A stretch of 64,000 nt of DNA, taken from positions 372,001-436,000 of the forward strand of contig NZ_JACYFG010000051.1 in the NCBI RefSeq assembly GCF_014803405.1. Reading direction: 5' to 3'. Every line of letters starts with the position of its first letter. Positions within the stretch are counted from its first letter, which is position 1. This stretch comes from Pelagicoccus enzymogenes. GTDB taxonomy: Bacteria; Verrucomicrobiota; Verrucomicrobiia; Opitutales; Opitutaceae. The translations under genes were made by a program, and so were the position numbers. Under the pieces are notes generated by a model. It saw only the letters and a list, made by a program, of their open reading frames with translations. It was not told the DNA's origin and did not search any database. Below, one piece after another: positions 42,182-50,586 of the stretch.

Positions 42182-43856
42182 TTTCGAGTTTGGCGTTTTT
42201 GCTTTTTAGGTAGAAGTGGCCGATGACGATGGCGATGCCGAAGGTGATGAGGAAGGTTTTGCCGATGGCGAAGTCGCCGATGGTTTTGCTCCAGGCGGTG
42301 GCCACGGAGGCGGCGCCGGTGATGAGGAGGCTGGTGCCCATGAGGACGTTCCAGATGACGCGGGCGCGGCCGGTGGGACGGGCGTCGCCGAGCAGCTTCT
42401 TGGAGTTCATCATGAGGAAGAAGGCAAGGAAGGCGACGGGGAGCAGGGTGTATCCAAAGACTGAGGTCGGCACCGCGAGGTAGGCTTTTGAGGAGCCGCT
42501 CCAGAGGAAGGGCCAGAGGATGCCGACGGCGCCGGCGAGGGTGCCGAGCTTGTGGTGGATGCCGCCGTGGGGGAACTTGAACATCTCGCAGATCACGAAG
42601 CCGGAGATGAGCATGAGGATGGAGATGGTGGAGAGGGCCATGGCGAAGACGCCGAAGCCGAAGACGATGTGGGCCATGGTGGGGCCGACGAGGGGCTCGA
42701 GGGAGGTGGCGAATTGCATGTTGCTGCGGTTGAGCAGCATGGCGGCGACTTGCAGCTCGCCGTTTTCGACGGGGGCGGCGGCGAGCTCTCCGGTGGAGCG
42801 GGCGGCGAGCATGCCTTGGATCTGGCCGGCTTGGGCGGAGAGGGACGCGTCTTGGGTGATGGCGAGCTGGCCGTTTTCTTCGACGAGCACGCCGTCGTAG
42901 GGTTGAGCGTGGAAGAGGTAGCCGGAGGCGATGACGATACAGGCGGTGGCGATGAGGAAGGGGACCACCATGCCGGTGGAGAGGTCGAAGATGGCGAGGC
43001 CACGGTGGGTCTTGCCCCAGCCCTTGGCTCGCATGGAGAAGGGCAGGAGGAAGGTCATGTTGATGCCGACGGCGGCGGAGGCGGCGGCCACGATGACGTC
43101 GCGTTGCTTGGAGAGTACGGTGTCGGTCCAGAATTGCTGGGCGGCGGGGTTGTTGATGCTGTCGAGGAATTCGCGGTAGCCGGCGCTGGGCTTGAAGATG
43201 AGGGAGGGGTTGGGGATGAAACCGACGAGGATTTCGCCGAAGGGGAGGCCGGAGTCTGTGAGGGCGAGCTTGATGGCGACGCCGATGAAGGAGAAGACGA
43301 TGACGCCGACGATGATTTTCAGGATGGTCTCGTAGATGCGGATTCCGATGCCTTTTCCGCCGTAGAGGAAGGTGATGCCGACCACGGGTATGAGGATGGC
43401 GATGGAGGTGATGAGCTTGGTGCTGGTGGCGTCGGCGTTGCCGATGAGGCCGGGGGCGATGTTTTCGGTGATGGCTCCGTAGGCGAGGGAGAATTGGGGC
43501 AGGGCCCAGGTCATGTTGGCGGCGAGGGTGGCGAGGATCCAGCCCCAGGCGAGCACGGGGTTGATCTGGGTGCGCATGCCGTGGAAGACGCTTTCCTTGA
43601 TGGAGAGGGACACGTAGCTGATGGCGGCGAGCATGATGACGCCCATGAAGAGGGCGCACATTTGCACCCAGAGCATGGAGTAGCCGCCGACGACGCCGAG
43701 GAAGAGGGCGCCGGCGAGGGAGCCGCCGCCTAGGGTGATGGCGCTTTGCAGCCAACCCGGGCCGGAGAGGCTGACGTAGGTTTTGAGGGTGGCGGCGGTG
43801 CCTTGGGCTTGGGCTTCGGTGATGCGTTGGGCGGTATTGTCAGGATCTAGGGACAT
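42177..43856 (-). CDS. Divergent NRAMP-family transporter
   Basis: 559 aa with about 11-12 hydrophobic helices. The NRAMP fold is evident from SGPGWLQSAITLGGG in helix 1 and GINMTFLLPFSM in helix 6. The hallmark metal-binding DPGN (helix 1) and MPH (helix 6) are missing, replaced by GGGS and NMT at the matching places. A long insert (EENGQLAITQDASLSAQ to SNMQFA) forms an extra-membrane loop. Related proteins are common in Planctomycetes and Verrucomicrobia and annotated as divalent metal transporters, but the missing residues make that doubtful. Confidence 0.82.
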   Translation of the reverse strand: MSLDPDNTAQRITEAQAQGTAATLKTYVSLSGPGWLQSAITLGGGSLAGALFLGVVGGYSMLWVQMCALFMGVIMLAAISYVSLSIKESVFHGMRTQINPVLAWGWILATLAANMTWALPQFSLAYGAITENIAPGLIGNADATSTKLITSIAILIPVVGITFLYGGKGIGIRIYETILKIIVGVIVFSFIGVAIKLALTDSGLPFGEILVGFIPNPSLIFKPSAGYREFLDSINNPAAQQFWTDTVLSKQRDVIVAAASAAVGINMTFLLPFSMRAKGWGKTHRGLAIFDLSTGMVVPFLIATACIVIASGYLFHAQPYDGVLVEENGQLAITQDASLSAQAGQIQGMLAARSTGELAAAPVENGELQVAAMLLNRSNMQFATSLEPLVGPTMAHIVFGFGVFAMALSTISILMLISGFVICEMFKFPHGGIHHKLGTLAGAVGILWPFLWSGSSKAYLAVPTSVFGYTLLPVAFLAFFLMMNSKKLLGDARPTGRARVIWNVLMGTSLLITGAASVATAWSKTIGDFAIGKTFLITFGIAIVIGHFYLKSKNAKLER

Positions 43857-44043
43857 GGGGACTCGGTACAGGGGTTCGACCGTTCGCTCAGACTTTGAGG
43901 GACGGTCCAGGTCTTGGTGTCAGGTGGGGTTAAAAAAAGGGAATGCTCCAGCGCTTGGCAACTGTTTGTTTAGTTTCTATACTTATTATGTTCAGGAGGT
44001 TGGCCTTGCGGGTTCTGGAGTCGCTTGGCGGAGGGGGGCAGGG

Positions 44044-45048
44044 CTATTGGGGAGTGAGGGATTTGCGGTATTGCTTGGGGGATTGCTCTTCGAGCCGGTT
44101 CCAGGCGCGACTGAAGGAGGCCATGGACTGGAAGCCGCACTCGAAGGCGGCCTCGGTGATGGAGAGGTTGGGGTTCCAGAGGAGCTTCTTGCATTCTTGC
44201 ACGCGCAGGCGAGACAAGTATTCCGCGAATCCGATACCGACGGTTTCCTTGAAGCGCTTGCTGAAGTGAAAGGGGCTGATTCCGGCAGCGTTGGCGACCT
44301 CGCTGAGAGTGAGGGGATTGCGGTAATTTTTCGCCAGGTAAGCCTTGGCTTTGCGAATGGAGTTTGGCTCTTGGTTGTCGAGCTCGGTGAGGATGCGCTG
44401 GCTGGCGAGGGATAGTTGGCGAGCGTAGGTTTTGAGCAAGGTGGTCATGGCCCGGTATTTGGCGGGCGGCACGATAGGTGTAGCGAAATAGGCTTTTTCC
44501 AGGGTTTTCACCTCTTGGTCACTCAGTTTCCTTTCCAGCTTTCCCATGGCGCTGCGGAAGGCGTCGCGCGTGGGTTCCTTCACCATGACTTGTCCGGTCT
44601 TGAGGAAAGCGAAGAGCTGTTTGCCCGCTTTCACGGGAACCATGGTCTCGCACAAGCCCGCGAAGCATTCGAAGGTACGTGGGGCGTCGCCGAAGGCGGT
44701 ATTGACCGCATCGACGCTTTGCGGCGACTTTTCGGTAAAGGTCGTTCCTGCGGCGGCGCTCTGCTCATGGGAGTCGGATTTTTCGATGCCCATTTCCTTT
44801 TCGATGCCGCGGTGCAGGGCTTGGCAGGTTTTGCAGCTGTGTCCTGCCTGATTCATGAGCGAGCAAAAGCTGGTGCGGCTCTGATGCTTGGAGCAGAGGG
44901 CGAGGGTGAGGCGGCTGGCAGGTTCGAGCGTAAGGGGCAATCCCGTAGCGTCGCGGAAAGCGCTCTCGTACTCCTGATAGTCATCGGTGGCCTGCAGCTT
45001 GGCGATCAGGTTGTCGAAGTAGGCTGCTTTGTCGTGGGCGAGGGGCAT
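44044..45048 (-). CDS. PocR-AraC transcription regulator
   Basis: 334 aa. N-terminal PocR sensory domain (about residues 15-190) with conserved cysteines (SFCSLMNQAGHSCKTCQALHR and TFECFAGLCETMVPV), which in related proteins bind a ligand or metal. C-terminal AraC double helix-turn-helix (about residues 235-330: LTLSEVANAAGISPFHFSKRFKE; SITEAAFECGFQSMASFSRAW). It is divergent from the FadL-SQR operon across 106 bases, so it may control that operon, inference. Confidence 0.9.
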   Translation of the reverse strand: MPLAHDKAAYFDNLIAKLQATDDYQEYESAFRDATGLPLTLEPASRLTLALCSKHQSRTSFCSLMNQAGHSCKTCQALHRGIEKEMGIEKSDSHEQSAAAGTTFTEKSPQSVDAVNTAFGDAPRTFECFAGLCETMVPVKAGKQLFAFLKTGQVMVKEPTRDAFRSAMGKLERKLSDQEVKTLEKAYFATPIVPPAKYRAMTTLLKTYARQLSLASQRILTELDNQEPNSIRKAKAYLAKNYRNPLTLSEVANAAGISPFHFSKRFKETVGIGFAEYLSRLRVQECKKLLWNPNLSITEAAFECGFQSMASFSRAWNRLEEQSPKQYRKSLTPQ

Positions 45049-45154
45049 TCGAGCGAAAGGATTAGGGAAAACGAGGCGTTTCGCAATTAGTGAGAGGGAC
45101 TTCGCAATGATCGAGGAGAACTTATGTTAGAAAGTTTATATATTAGCAAGCGTT

Positions 45155-46534
45155 ATGAAAACGTCCCCATACCTCATCTTACTTACCTTAGGGCTATTTG
45201 CTTCGGCGGGAACCCTTTTCGGCACGAACGGCATGAACATGGAAGGGTATGGCTCGAGAGCCACTGCCTTAGGAGGGGCGGGTACGGCAATCGATACGGG
45301 GACCGCGGCTCCGGTGAACAATCCGGCGACTCTGCTGTTGCAGAAGCGAGATGCTCGCATGGATTTTGCATTGGGTAGGCTTGGGCCGGACGTATCGGCG
45401 GAAGTGCCCGGCTTCGGATCGGTGGATTCGGCTGCGGATGCGTTCTACATGCCGGCCTTCGGCTATACGCGTCGTAGTGGAAAGCAGGTGTATGGGGTAG
45501 CGTTGTTCGGCCAAGGAGGAATGGGGACCGAGTATTCGGGCAACTCGTTCATGGGCTTGGGGCGTGGCTTGGGAAACATGACGGAAGTGTCCGTCGGGCG
45601 TCTTATGCTCCCCTACGCCTATCAGCTCAACGAGCATTGGGGCGTTGGAGGCTCGGTGGACTATGTGTGGGGCGGCATGGACCTCTGCATGGCGATGTCG
45701 GGCCAGCAGCTGATGGATTTAGCGAACCCGATGAGCCAAGTGTCGGGCAAGGCGTCCGGTTCTTTGCTGCAGGCCTTGGACGGCGCCGTCCCAGAATTTG
45801 CCTACTTCGACTTTGCCAACGGAAATCCCTATTTCGGCGAAGCGAAGGGAGAGGGATACGCTGCAAACCTAGGAGTCTTGTACGAGGTGAATCCGGAGCT
45901 AAGGTTTGGAGCGGTTTACCACTCCGCGACGAAGTTGAGCGACCTCATGTCGAGCGATGCGAGGGTAACGGTAGGAGCGACGAGTCCCATGGGATACATG
46001 GAGATGGGCTTGGTGGGTGACGTCGCGGTCAACGACTTTCAATGGCCAGCTACCTATGCGCTAGGCATGATGTATCGACCGGCTAGCAGTTGGCGAGTGG
46101 TTGCCGATGTGAAGCAGGTGGAATGGTCGGAGGTGATGGATTCCTTCCGCATGCGTTTCGTGGCGAGCGATGCCGCAAGCAACGGGTCCATGGGAGGCAT
46201 GGATTTGCGAGCGGAGTTGTATCAGGATTGGCATGACCAAACGGTTTTCTCCATCGGATTGGAATACGCCCCGAAAGAGTATGGAGCCTACCGGATCGGC
46301 TTCAACCATGCGAGCAGCCCGATTCCGACCCGCTACCTTAATCCTCTCTTTCCCGCAACGGTCGAAGACCACTTTACATTTGGCGCTGAGCATAAGGCGG
46401 GTCGCAAGGGGACCGTTAGCTGGTCTGCTGCGTTGGGGCTCGAGAATACGGTGCGAAATGAAGCGTTCGGAGTGGAATCGCGGCACAAGCAACTGAACTT
46501 TCAAATCATGTACTCGCGGTTTTGGGGCGAGTAG
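45155..46534 (+). CDS. FadL/OMPP1 family outer-membrane transporter
   Basis: 459 aa with a signal peptide (YLILLTLGLFASAGTLFG). The mature N-terminus NGMNMEGYGSRATALGGAGTA and PVNNPATLLL are the FadL hatch signature (compare G-RA-AMGGA and NPA). A C-terminal beta-barrel ends in an aromatic-rich strand (FQIMYSRFWGE). FadL proteins bring hydrophobic compounds through the outer membrane. It is first in an operon with a flavin oxidoreductase and sulfur-relay genes, so the cargo may be a sulfur compound (elemental sulfur, polysulfide), inference. Confidence 0.88.
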   Translation: MKTSPYLILLTLGLFASAGTLFGTNGMNMEGYGSRATALGGAGTAIDTGTAAPVNNPATLLLQKRDARMDFALGRLGPDVSAEVPGFGSVDSAADAFYMPAFGYTRRSGKQVYGVALFGQGGMGTEYSGNSFMGLGRGLGNMTEVSVGRLMLPYAYQLNEHWGVGGSVDYVWGGMDLCMAMSGQQLMDLANPMSQVSGKASGSLLQALDGAVPEFAYFDFANGNPYFGEAKGEGYAANLGVLYEVNPELRFGAVYHSATKLSDLMSSDARVTVGATSPMGYMEMGLVGDVAVNDFQWPATYALGMMYRPASSWRVVADVKQVEWSEVMDSFRMRFVASDAASNGSMGGMDLRAELYQDWHDQTVFSIGLEYAPKEYGAYRIGFNHASSPIPTRYLNPLFPATVEDHFTFGAEHKAGRKGTVSWSAALGLENTVRNEAFGVESRHKQLNFQIMYSRFWGE

Positions 46535-46575
46535 TGAGGCGTTTATCTGAAATTTGAATAGGAGGAGAATTCTAG

Positions 46576-47841
46576 ATGAAAAAGCTTTTAATACTGGGCG
46601 CTGGCACAGCGGGCACGATTGTGGCGAACAAGATGATCCGCAAGTTGCCTGCTAGGGATTGGAGTATTCAGATTGTGGATCAAGATCCGCTTCACTACTA
46701 CCAACCAGGTTTTCTCTTTATGCCTTTTGGGGTCTATGGGGAAAAGGATGTGGTCAAGCCGAAGTCCAGGTTTCTGTCGAAGAGAGTCGACTTGGTGATG
46801 GGCGCTATCGACCGAATCGAGCCAGACTCCAAGCGCGTGCTTTTGGAGGACGGAACTAAGCTCGACTACGACTTGCTGGTAGTCGCCACCGGTACCACAC
46901 CTCGGCCTGAAGAGACGGAAGGCATGGAGGGGGACGATTGGGGGCGTAACGTTCACGAGTTCTACACCTTTGAAGGCGCGGGCAAGCTGGCCCGGCGCTT
47001 GAAGGACTGGCAAGGGGGGCGCTTGGTCATCAACGTAGCGGAGATGCCGATCAAGTGTCCAGTGGCTCCCCTCGAGTTCGCATTCCTGGCAGACTGGTGG
47101 CTGACGAAGAACGGGTTGAGAGACAAGACGGAGATCCAGTACGTCACGCCTCTGTCTGGAGCATTTACCAAACCTGTCGCCACCGAACGACTACAGCATA
47201 TGTTGTCAGACCGTCGCATTCACGTGGAAACGGATTTTGCGATTGGTTCCGTCGACAATTCCAAGAAGCAGATCGTCTCTTGGGACGAGCGGACCGTGGA
47301 CTATGACTTGCTGGTCACGGTCCCCACCAACATGGGAAGCGATGCGATCGAGAGATCAGGGCTCGGCGACGAGCTAAATTTCGTTCCTACCAACAAGGAA
47401 ACCCTGCAGGCGGACGGGTATGAGAACATCTTCGTGATCGGCGACGCAACCGATGTGCCAGCTTCCAAGGCAGGATCGGTAGCCCATTTTGAAGCGGAAA
47501 TATTGGAGGAGAACCTGCTTTCCGCGGCCGCAGGCAAAGAGCTCGAAGCCAAGTTCGACGGTCACTCGAACTGTTTTGTGGAGACGGGCTACGGCAAGGG
47601 GATGTTAATCGATTTCAACTACGAGACCGAACCGCTTCCCGGCACTTTTCCTTTCGCTAAACTGGGGCCGATGCCGCTGCTCGAGGAGTCGCGCGTGAAT
47701 CACTGGGGCAAGCTCATGTTCCGCCACGTTTATTGGAATGCGCTGCTCAAGGGATGGCCTTTGGGCATTGGGCCAGCCATGTCGCTGAAAGGAAAGCGAA
47801 CGGACCTGATAAGGCAGCCCGCTGTGGTTCAGGTCGGATGA
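46576..47841 (+). CDS. Sulfide:quinone oxidoreductase-like flavoprotein
   Basis: 421 aa FAD enzyme. N-terminal FAD loop LLILGAGTAGTIVAN; second nucleotide motif VVATGTTPR; FVIGDATD binds the flavin ribityl part. Cysteines C161 (MPIKCPVAP) and C333 (SNCFVETGYGKG) match two redox-active cysteines of SQR; the third of some types is absent. It oxidises sulfide or a related thiol to polysulfide with quinone as acceptor (family knowledge). 41 bases from fadL and 41 from tusE. The C-terminus should have an amphipathic membrane-binding helix (HVYWNALLKGWPLGIG). Confidence 0.88.
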   Translation: MKKLLILGAGTAGTIVANKMIRKLPARDWSIQIVDQDPLHYYQPGFLFMPFGVYGEKDVVKPKSRFLSKRVDLVMGAIDRIEPDSKRVLLEDGTKLDYDLLVVATGTTPRPEETEGMEGDDWGRNVHEFYTFEGAGKLARRLKDWQGGRLVINVAEMPIKCPVAPLEFAFLADWWLTKNGLRDKTEIQYVTPLSGAFTKPVATERLQHMLSDRRIHVETDFAIGSVDNSKKQIVSWDERTVDYDLLVTVPTNMGSDAIERSGLGDELNFVPTNKETLQADGYENIFVIGDATDVPASKAGSVAHFEAEILEENLLSAAAGKELEAKFDGHSNCFVETGYGKGMLIDFNYETEPLPGTFPFAKLGPMPLLEESRVNHWGKLMFRHVYWNALLKGWPLGIGPAMSLKGKRTDLIRQPAVVQVG

Positions 47842-47882
47842 TTTTTATGTATTTAATATCTAATTACAAACAAGGAATGACA

Positions 47883-48200
47883 ATGAAAGATAGAGAAGTA
47901 GCAGGTAAGATCGTCTCCTTCGACGATGAAAACTTCATGGTAAACTACAAGGACTGGGACCTCGATGTGGCGACAGCTTTGGCTCAGGAAGAGGGCTTGC
48001 CATCTCTCAACGACAGGCACCTGACCGTTTTGGAGTTCTTGCGCAAGACTTACGAGGAGAAGGGGACCGGCCCGACGATTCGTCGCTTAACCAAGGAAAG
48101 TGGCGTTCCGACCAAGGAACTCTATGCCCTCTTCCCGGGAGCTCCCGCGAAGAAGGCAGCTCGTATAGCAGGGATTCCCAAGCCCAAGGGATGCATATAG
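47883..48200 (+). CDS. tusE: TusE/DsrC family sulfur-relay protein, one cysteine
   Basis: 105 aa. The whole DsrC fold is visible (VNYKDWDLDVATALAQEEG; LTVLEFLRKTYEEKGTGPTIRRL; LYALFPGAPAKKAARIAGIP). The C-terminal KPKGCI holds the conserved last cysteine (C104); the second redox Cys about ten residues earlier in true DsrC (QACKIAG in others) is Ala-Arg here. Single-cysteine members act as persulfide carriers (TusE), not as DsrAB partners. The ATG at 47883 follows AAGGA at good spacing. Confidence 0.88.
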   Translation: MKDREVAGKIVSFDDENFMVNYKDWDLDVATALAQEEGLPSLNDRHLTVLEFLRKTYEEKGTGPTIRRLTKESGVPTKELYALFPGAPAKKAARIAGIPKPKGCI

Positions 48201-48228
48201 CGTTAACAAGCAATCGGAGATTAGATTG

Positions 48229-48741
48229 ATGAGCACAGCAATTCTCGAGGAAGAAAAAGTGGAGACCGTCAAGGCTCCAGAGCCAATCAAGCGTGTATCC
48301 ATAATCGTATCCAAGGGAACGCTCGATGGCGTTTATCCAGGATTGATCATGGCCAATGGCGCCCGCATGGAAGGTATTGAGGCAACCCTCTTTTTCACGT
48401 TCTTCGGCATGAACGCCATACTGAAGAAGAAGATGGACAAGCTCAAGGTGGCAACGGTGGGGAACCCGGCAATGGGGATGCCTACCTTGCTGGGAGCGAT
48501 TCCCGGCATGTCTTCCTTTGCCTCTCACATGATGAAGAAGGAAATGGACAAGCTGGATATCCCGCCCGTCAGTGAATTCCTAGAAATGATCGAGGACGCG
48601 GGGGGAGAGATCTATGCCTGCAAGGCAGCCTTCGAAATGTTCCACCTGAAGGAGGAGGACCTTTGCCCGCAGGTAAAGGAGATCATCACGGTGGGAGACT
48701 TCTACGAGAAGAGCGCTGGCTCGCAGATCATTTTCACCTGA
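48229..48741 (+). CDS. DsrE2-like sulfur-transfer membrane-associated protein
   Basis: 170 aa. The DsrE/DsrF/DrsH fold is evident in RVSIIVSKGTLDGVYPGLIMANGA and ATLFFTFFGMNAIL (hydrophobic), and the C-terminal ACKAAFEMFHLKEEDL has the conserved Cys. DsrE2-type proteins transfer persulfide sulfur to TusA/DsrC partners. It follows tusE by 28 bases and completes the fadL-sqr-tusE-dsrE2 operon. Confidence 0.86.
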   Translation: MSTAILEEEKVETVKAPEPIKRVSIIVSKGTLDGVYPGLIMANGARMEGIEATLFFTFFGMNAILKKKMDKLKVATVGNPAMGMPTLLGAIPGMSSFASHMMKKEMDKLDIPPVSEFLEMIEDAGGEIYACKAAFEMFHLKEEDLCPQVKEIITVGDFYEKSAGSQIIFT

Positions 48742-48794
48742 CGTTTTTCAGCTTGTGGCGCTCAGCGCTTTCGTTTGCGCCAGCCCTGCTGCGT

Positions 48795-50504
48795 TTACCG
48801 GTGCACCGGCAGCTCGATGCGCATGGTGGTGCCGGTGGGGCCGGTTTTGGAAACCGAGATGTCGCCGTGGTGGCTGCGCAGGATGCGCTTCACGATAGAG
48901 AGGCCGAGTCCGGTGCCTTCGGGTTTGTCGGTCAGGAAGGAGTCGAAGACGCGCTCCACCAGGTTTTCGGGAATTCCAGAGCCGGTGTCCTCGATGTAGA
49001 GGACGGCTTGCTTGCCTTTTTCGTTGGTTTCGCAGCGGGTCGAAATGGTGAGCCGTCCGCCGTCCGGCATGGCGTCGGAGGCGTTGATGATGAGATTGAG
49101 CAACACTTGCTGGAGCTGGCCTTTGTTGCCGTTTACTTTGAGCCGTTGGTCGGCGTTTTGGTGCTCGAGCTCGATCTTTAGCTGTCGCATCTTGTGGCGG
49201 ACCAGCAGGCAGGTGTCGGATACGAGCTCGTCGATGTCCCAAATGGTAAAGATGCCCTCGGGGGCTTTGCCGAAGGAGAGCACCTTGGAAACGATCTCCT
49301 CGAGCTGGTTGAACTTTTCCTTGATGACCTGCTTGTCTTTGTGGCGCGGATCGCTCTCTGGGTAATCGAGTCCTAGGGAGCCGAAGAGGAGTTTTATCAC
49401 GGTGAGCGGATTGCGTATCTCGTGGGCGATCTCGGCTGAGAGCAGGCCGAGGGTGGTGAGGCGCTCGGACTTGCGCAGGCGTTCCTCGGAATTGAAGACG
49501 CGGGTGTAGAGTTCGGCGTTTTGGGCGGCGACGGCGGCGAGGTCGGCGAAGGCCTGCAAGAGGCGGCGTTCGCTGTTGGGGAAGCGGTGTCGCACTTTTG
49601 TGAATACGTTGAGAATGCCTGTTACCTTGCCTTCGTAGATCATGGGAGTGGAAAGGCAGGAGGTGACCTCGGAGTCGACAGGTACGTCCTTGAGGTCGAG
49701 GTAGTCAGGTGTCGTAATGTTGGAGAACTCGACCTGTCTTTTGGTACGGATCGCGGAACCTGCGAGGCTTTCGGATAGTGCGAGCTCTCCTACTTGCTGG
49801 GTGTATTCGCTGTTGAGGGGGCGGGCGGTGAGTAGCTTGACCTTTTTGGTTTTGGAGTCGAAGAGCTGGAGGGTGCAGAGTCGGGCTCGGGTGAGCTCCA
49901 TCGCGGCTTCGGTAACGGTTTCCCAGAGCGAATGTGTTTCGAAGTTGGATACGATGTTTTGGCCGACTTCGATGAGGGCCTTTAGTTGCTCCGATTGGTT
50001 GGCGAGTTGGCGGCGATGCCAAACGGACTGCAGCACTTCGGAGGATTCGTTGGCGAGCAGGATGAGCTTGTCCAAGTCGGCCTGCTCGAAAGCGTCTTTT
50101 TCCTCCCGCGACACGCTCAGCACGCCGATGATATGTCCACCGGATACCATGGGAGCGATTATTTGGGAACGCACGCCTTCGATAAGCTTGACGTAGCGGG
50201 GGTCGGCTTCCACGTCGTTGGACAGAAGGGGTTCGCCGTTGAAGGCGACTCGGCCAACGAGCCCTTTGCCTGGGTGGATCGAGAGGTCTTTGGTTTCGGT
50301 GGGGTAGCCAAGCGAGTATTCGATTTCCAGCAGCGACGTGTTGGGATTGATGAGGCTAATGGCTGCAGCTCGTGGAGCGTAAAGACGTTGTAGTTCTCCG
50401 ATCACTACGATATAAGCGTCGCGTGGCGAATCGGCCGAGCTAGCTGCCTGGCTGATGCGGTAGAGGGAAAGGAGGGTTTCGGGTTGTTCGGTAAGCGGTG
50501 TCAC
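48795..50504 (-). CDS. GAF-domain sensor histidine kinase
   Basis: 569 aa, GTG start, no membrane helix, so a cytosolic sensor. Two GAF domains (about residues 12-165 and 178-335; GKGLVGRVAFNGEPL; STPMIYEGKVTGILNVF) precede a HisKA/HATPase module: H-box SAEIAHEIRNPLTVIK, N-box NLIINASDAM, G1 EDTGSGIP, F/G2 GTGLGLSIVKRI. The ligand is unknown. The partner response regulator is not adjacent. It converges on the dsrE2 gene, 54 bases away. Confidence 0.92.
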   Translation of the reverse strand: MTPLTEQPETLLSLYRISQAASSADSPRDAYIVVIGELQRLYAPRAAAISLINPNTSLLEIEYSLGYPTETKDLSIHPGKGLVGRVAFNGEPLLSNDVEADPRYVKLIEGVRSQIIAPMVSGGHIIGVLSVSREEKDAFEQADLDKLILLANESSEVLQSVWHRRQLANQSEQLKALIEVGQNIVSNFETHSLWETVTEAAMELTRARLCTLQLFDSKTKKVKLLTARPLNSEYTQQVGELALSESLAGSAIRTKRQVEFSNITTPDYLDLKDVPVDSEVTSCLSTPMIYEGKVTGILNVFTKVRHRFPNSERRLLQAFADLAAVAAQNAELYTRVFNSEERLRKSERLTTLGLLSAEIAHEIRNPLTVIKLLFGSLGLDYPESDPRHKDKQVIKEKFNQLEEIVSKVLSFGKAPEGIFTIWDIDELVSDTCLLVRHKMRQLKIELEHQNADQRLKVNGNKGQLQQVLLNLIINASDAMPDGGRLTISTRCETNEKGKQAVLYIEDTGSGIPENLVERVFDSFLTDKPEGTGLGLSIVKRILRSHHGDISVSKTGPTGTTMRIELPVHR

Positions 50505-50561
50505 GGCGGCTGGAGACGATTAAATGGTGAAAGAGATCGGCACTGGGAATAGGAATATGGG

Positions 50562-50586
50562 ATTCGCGAGCAAGCTCGCTCCTACC
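50562..50586 (-). repeat. REP-like palindrome, type C variant, overlapping a stop codon
   Basis: ATTCGCGAGCAAGCTCGCTC then CTACC. Its GTAG head on the minus strand overlaps the TAG stop of the MtfA-like gene (complement 50582-50584). Confidence 0.85.

Noticed and set aside
42552-43733. Plus-strand frame of about 390 codons rich in Gly/Asp/Glu
   Set aside because: Antisense of the NRAMP-like gene with low-complexity composition; no protein features.
41617-43755. Minus-strand frame of about 710 codons overlapping the NRAMP-like and Gfo/Idh/MocA genes
   Set aside because: Arg/His/Pro-rich translation in the wrong phase; both overlapped genes have clear family motifs.
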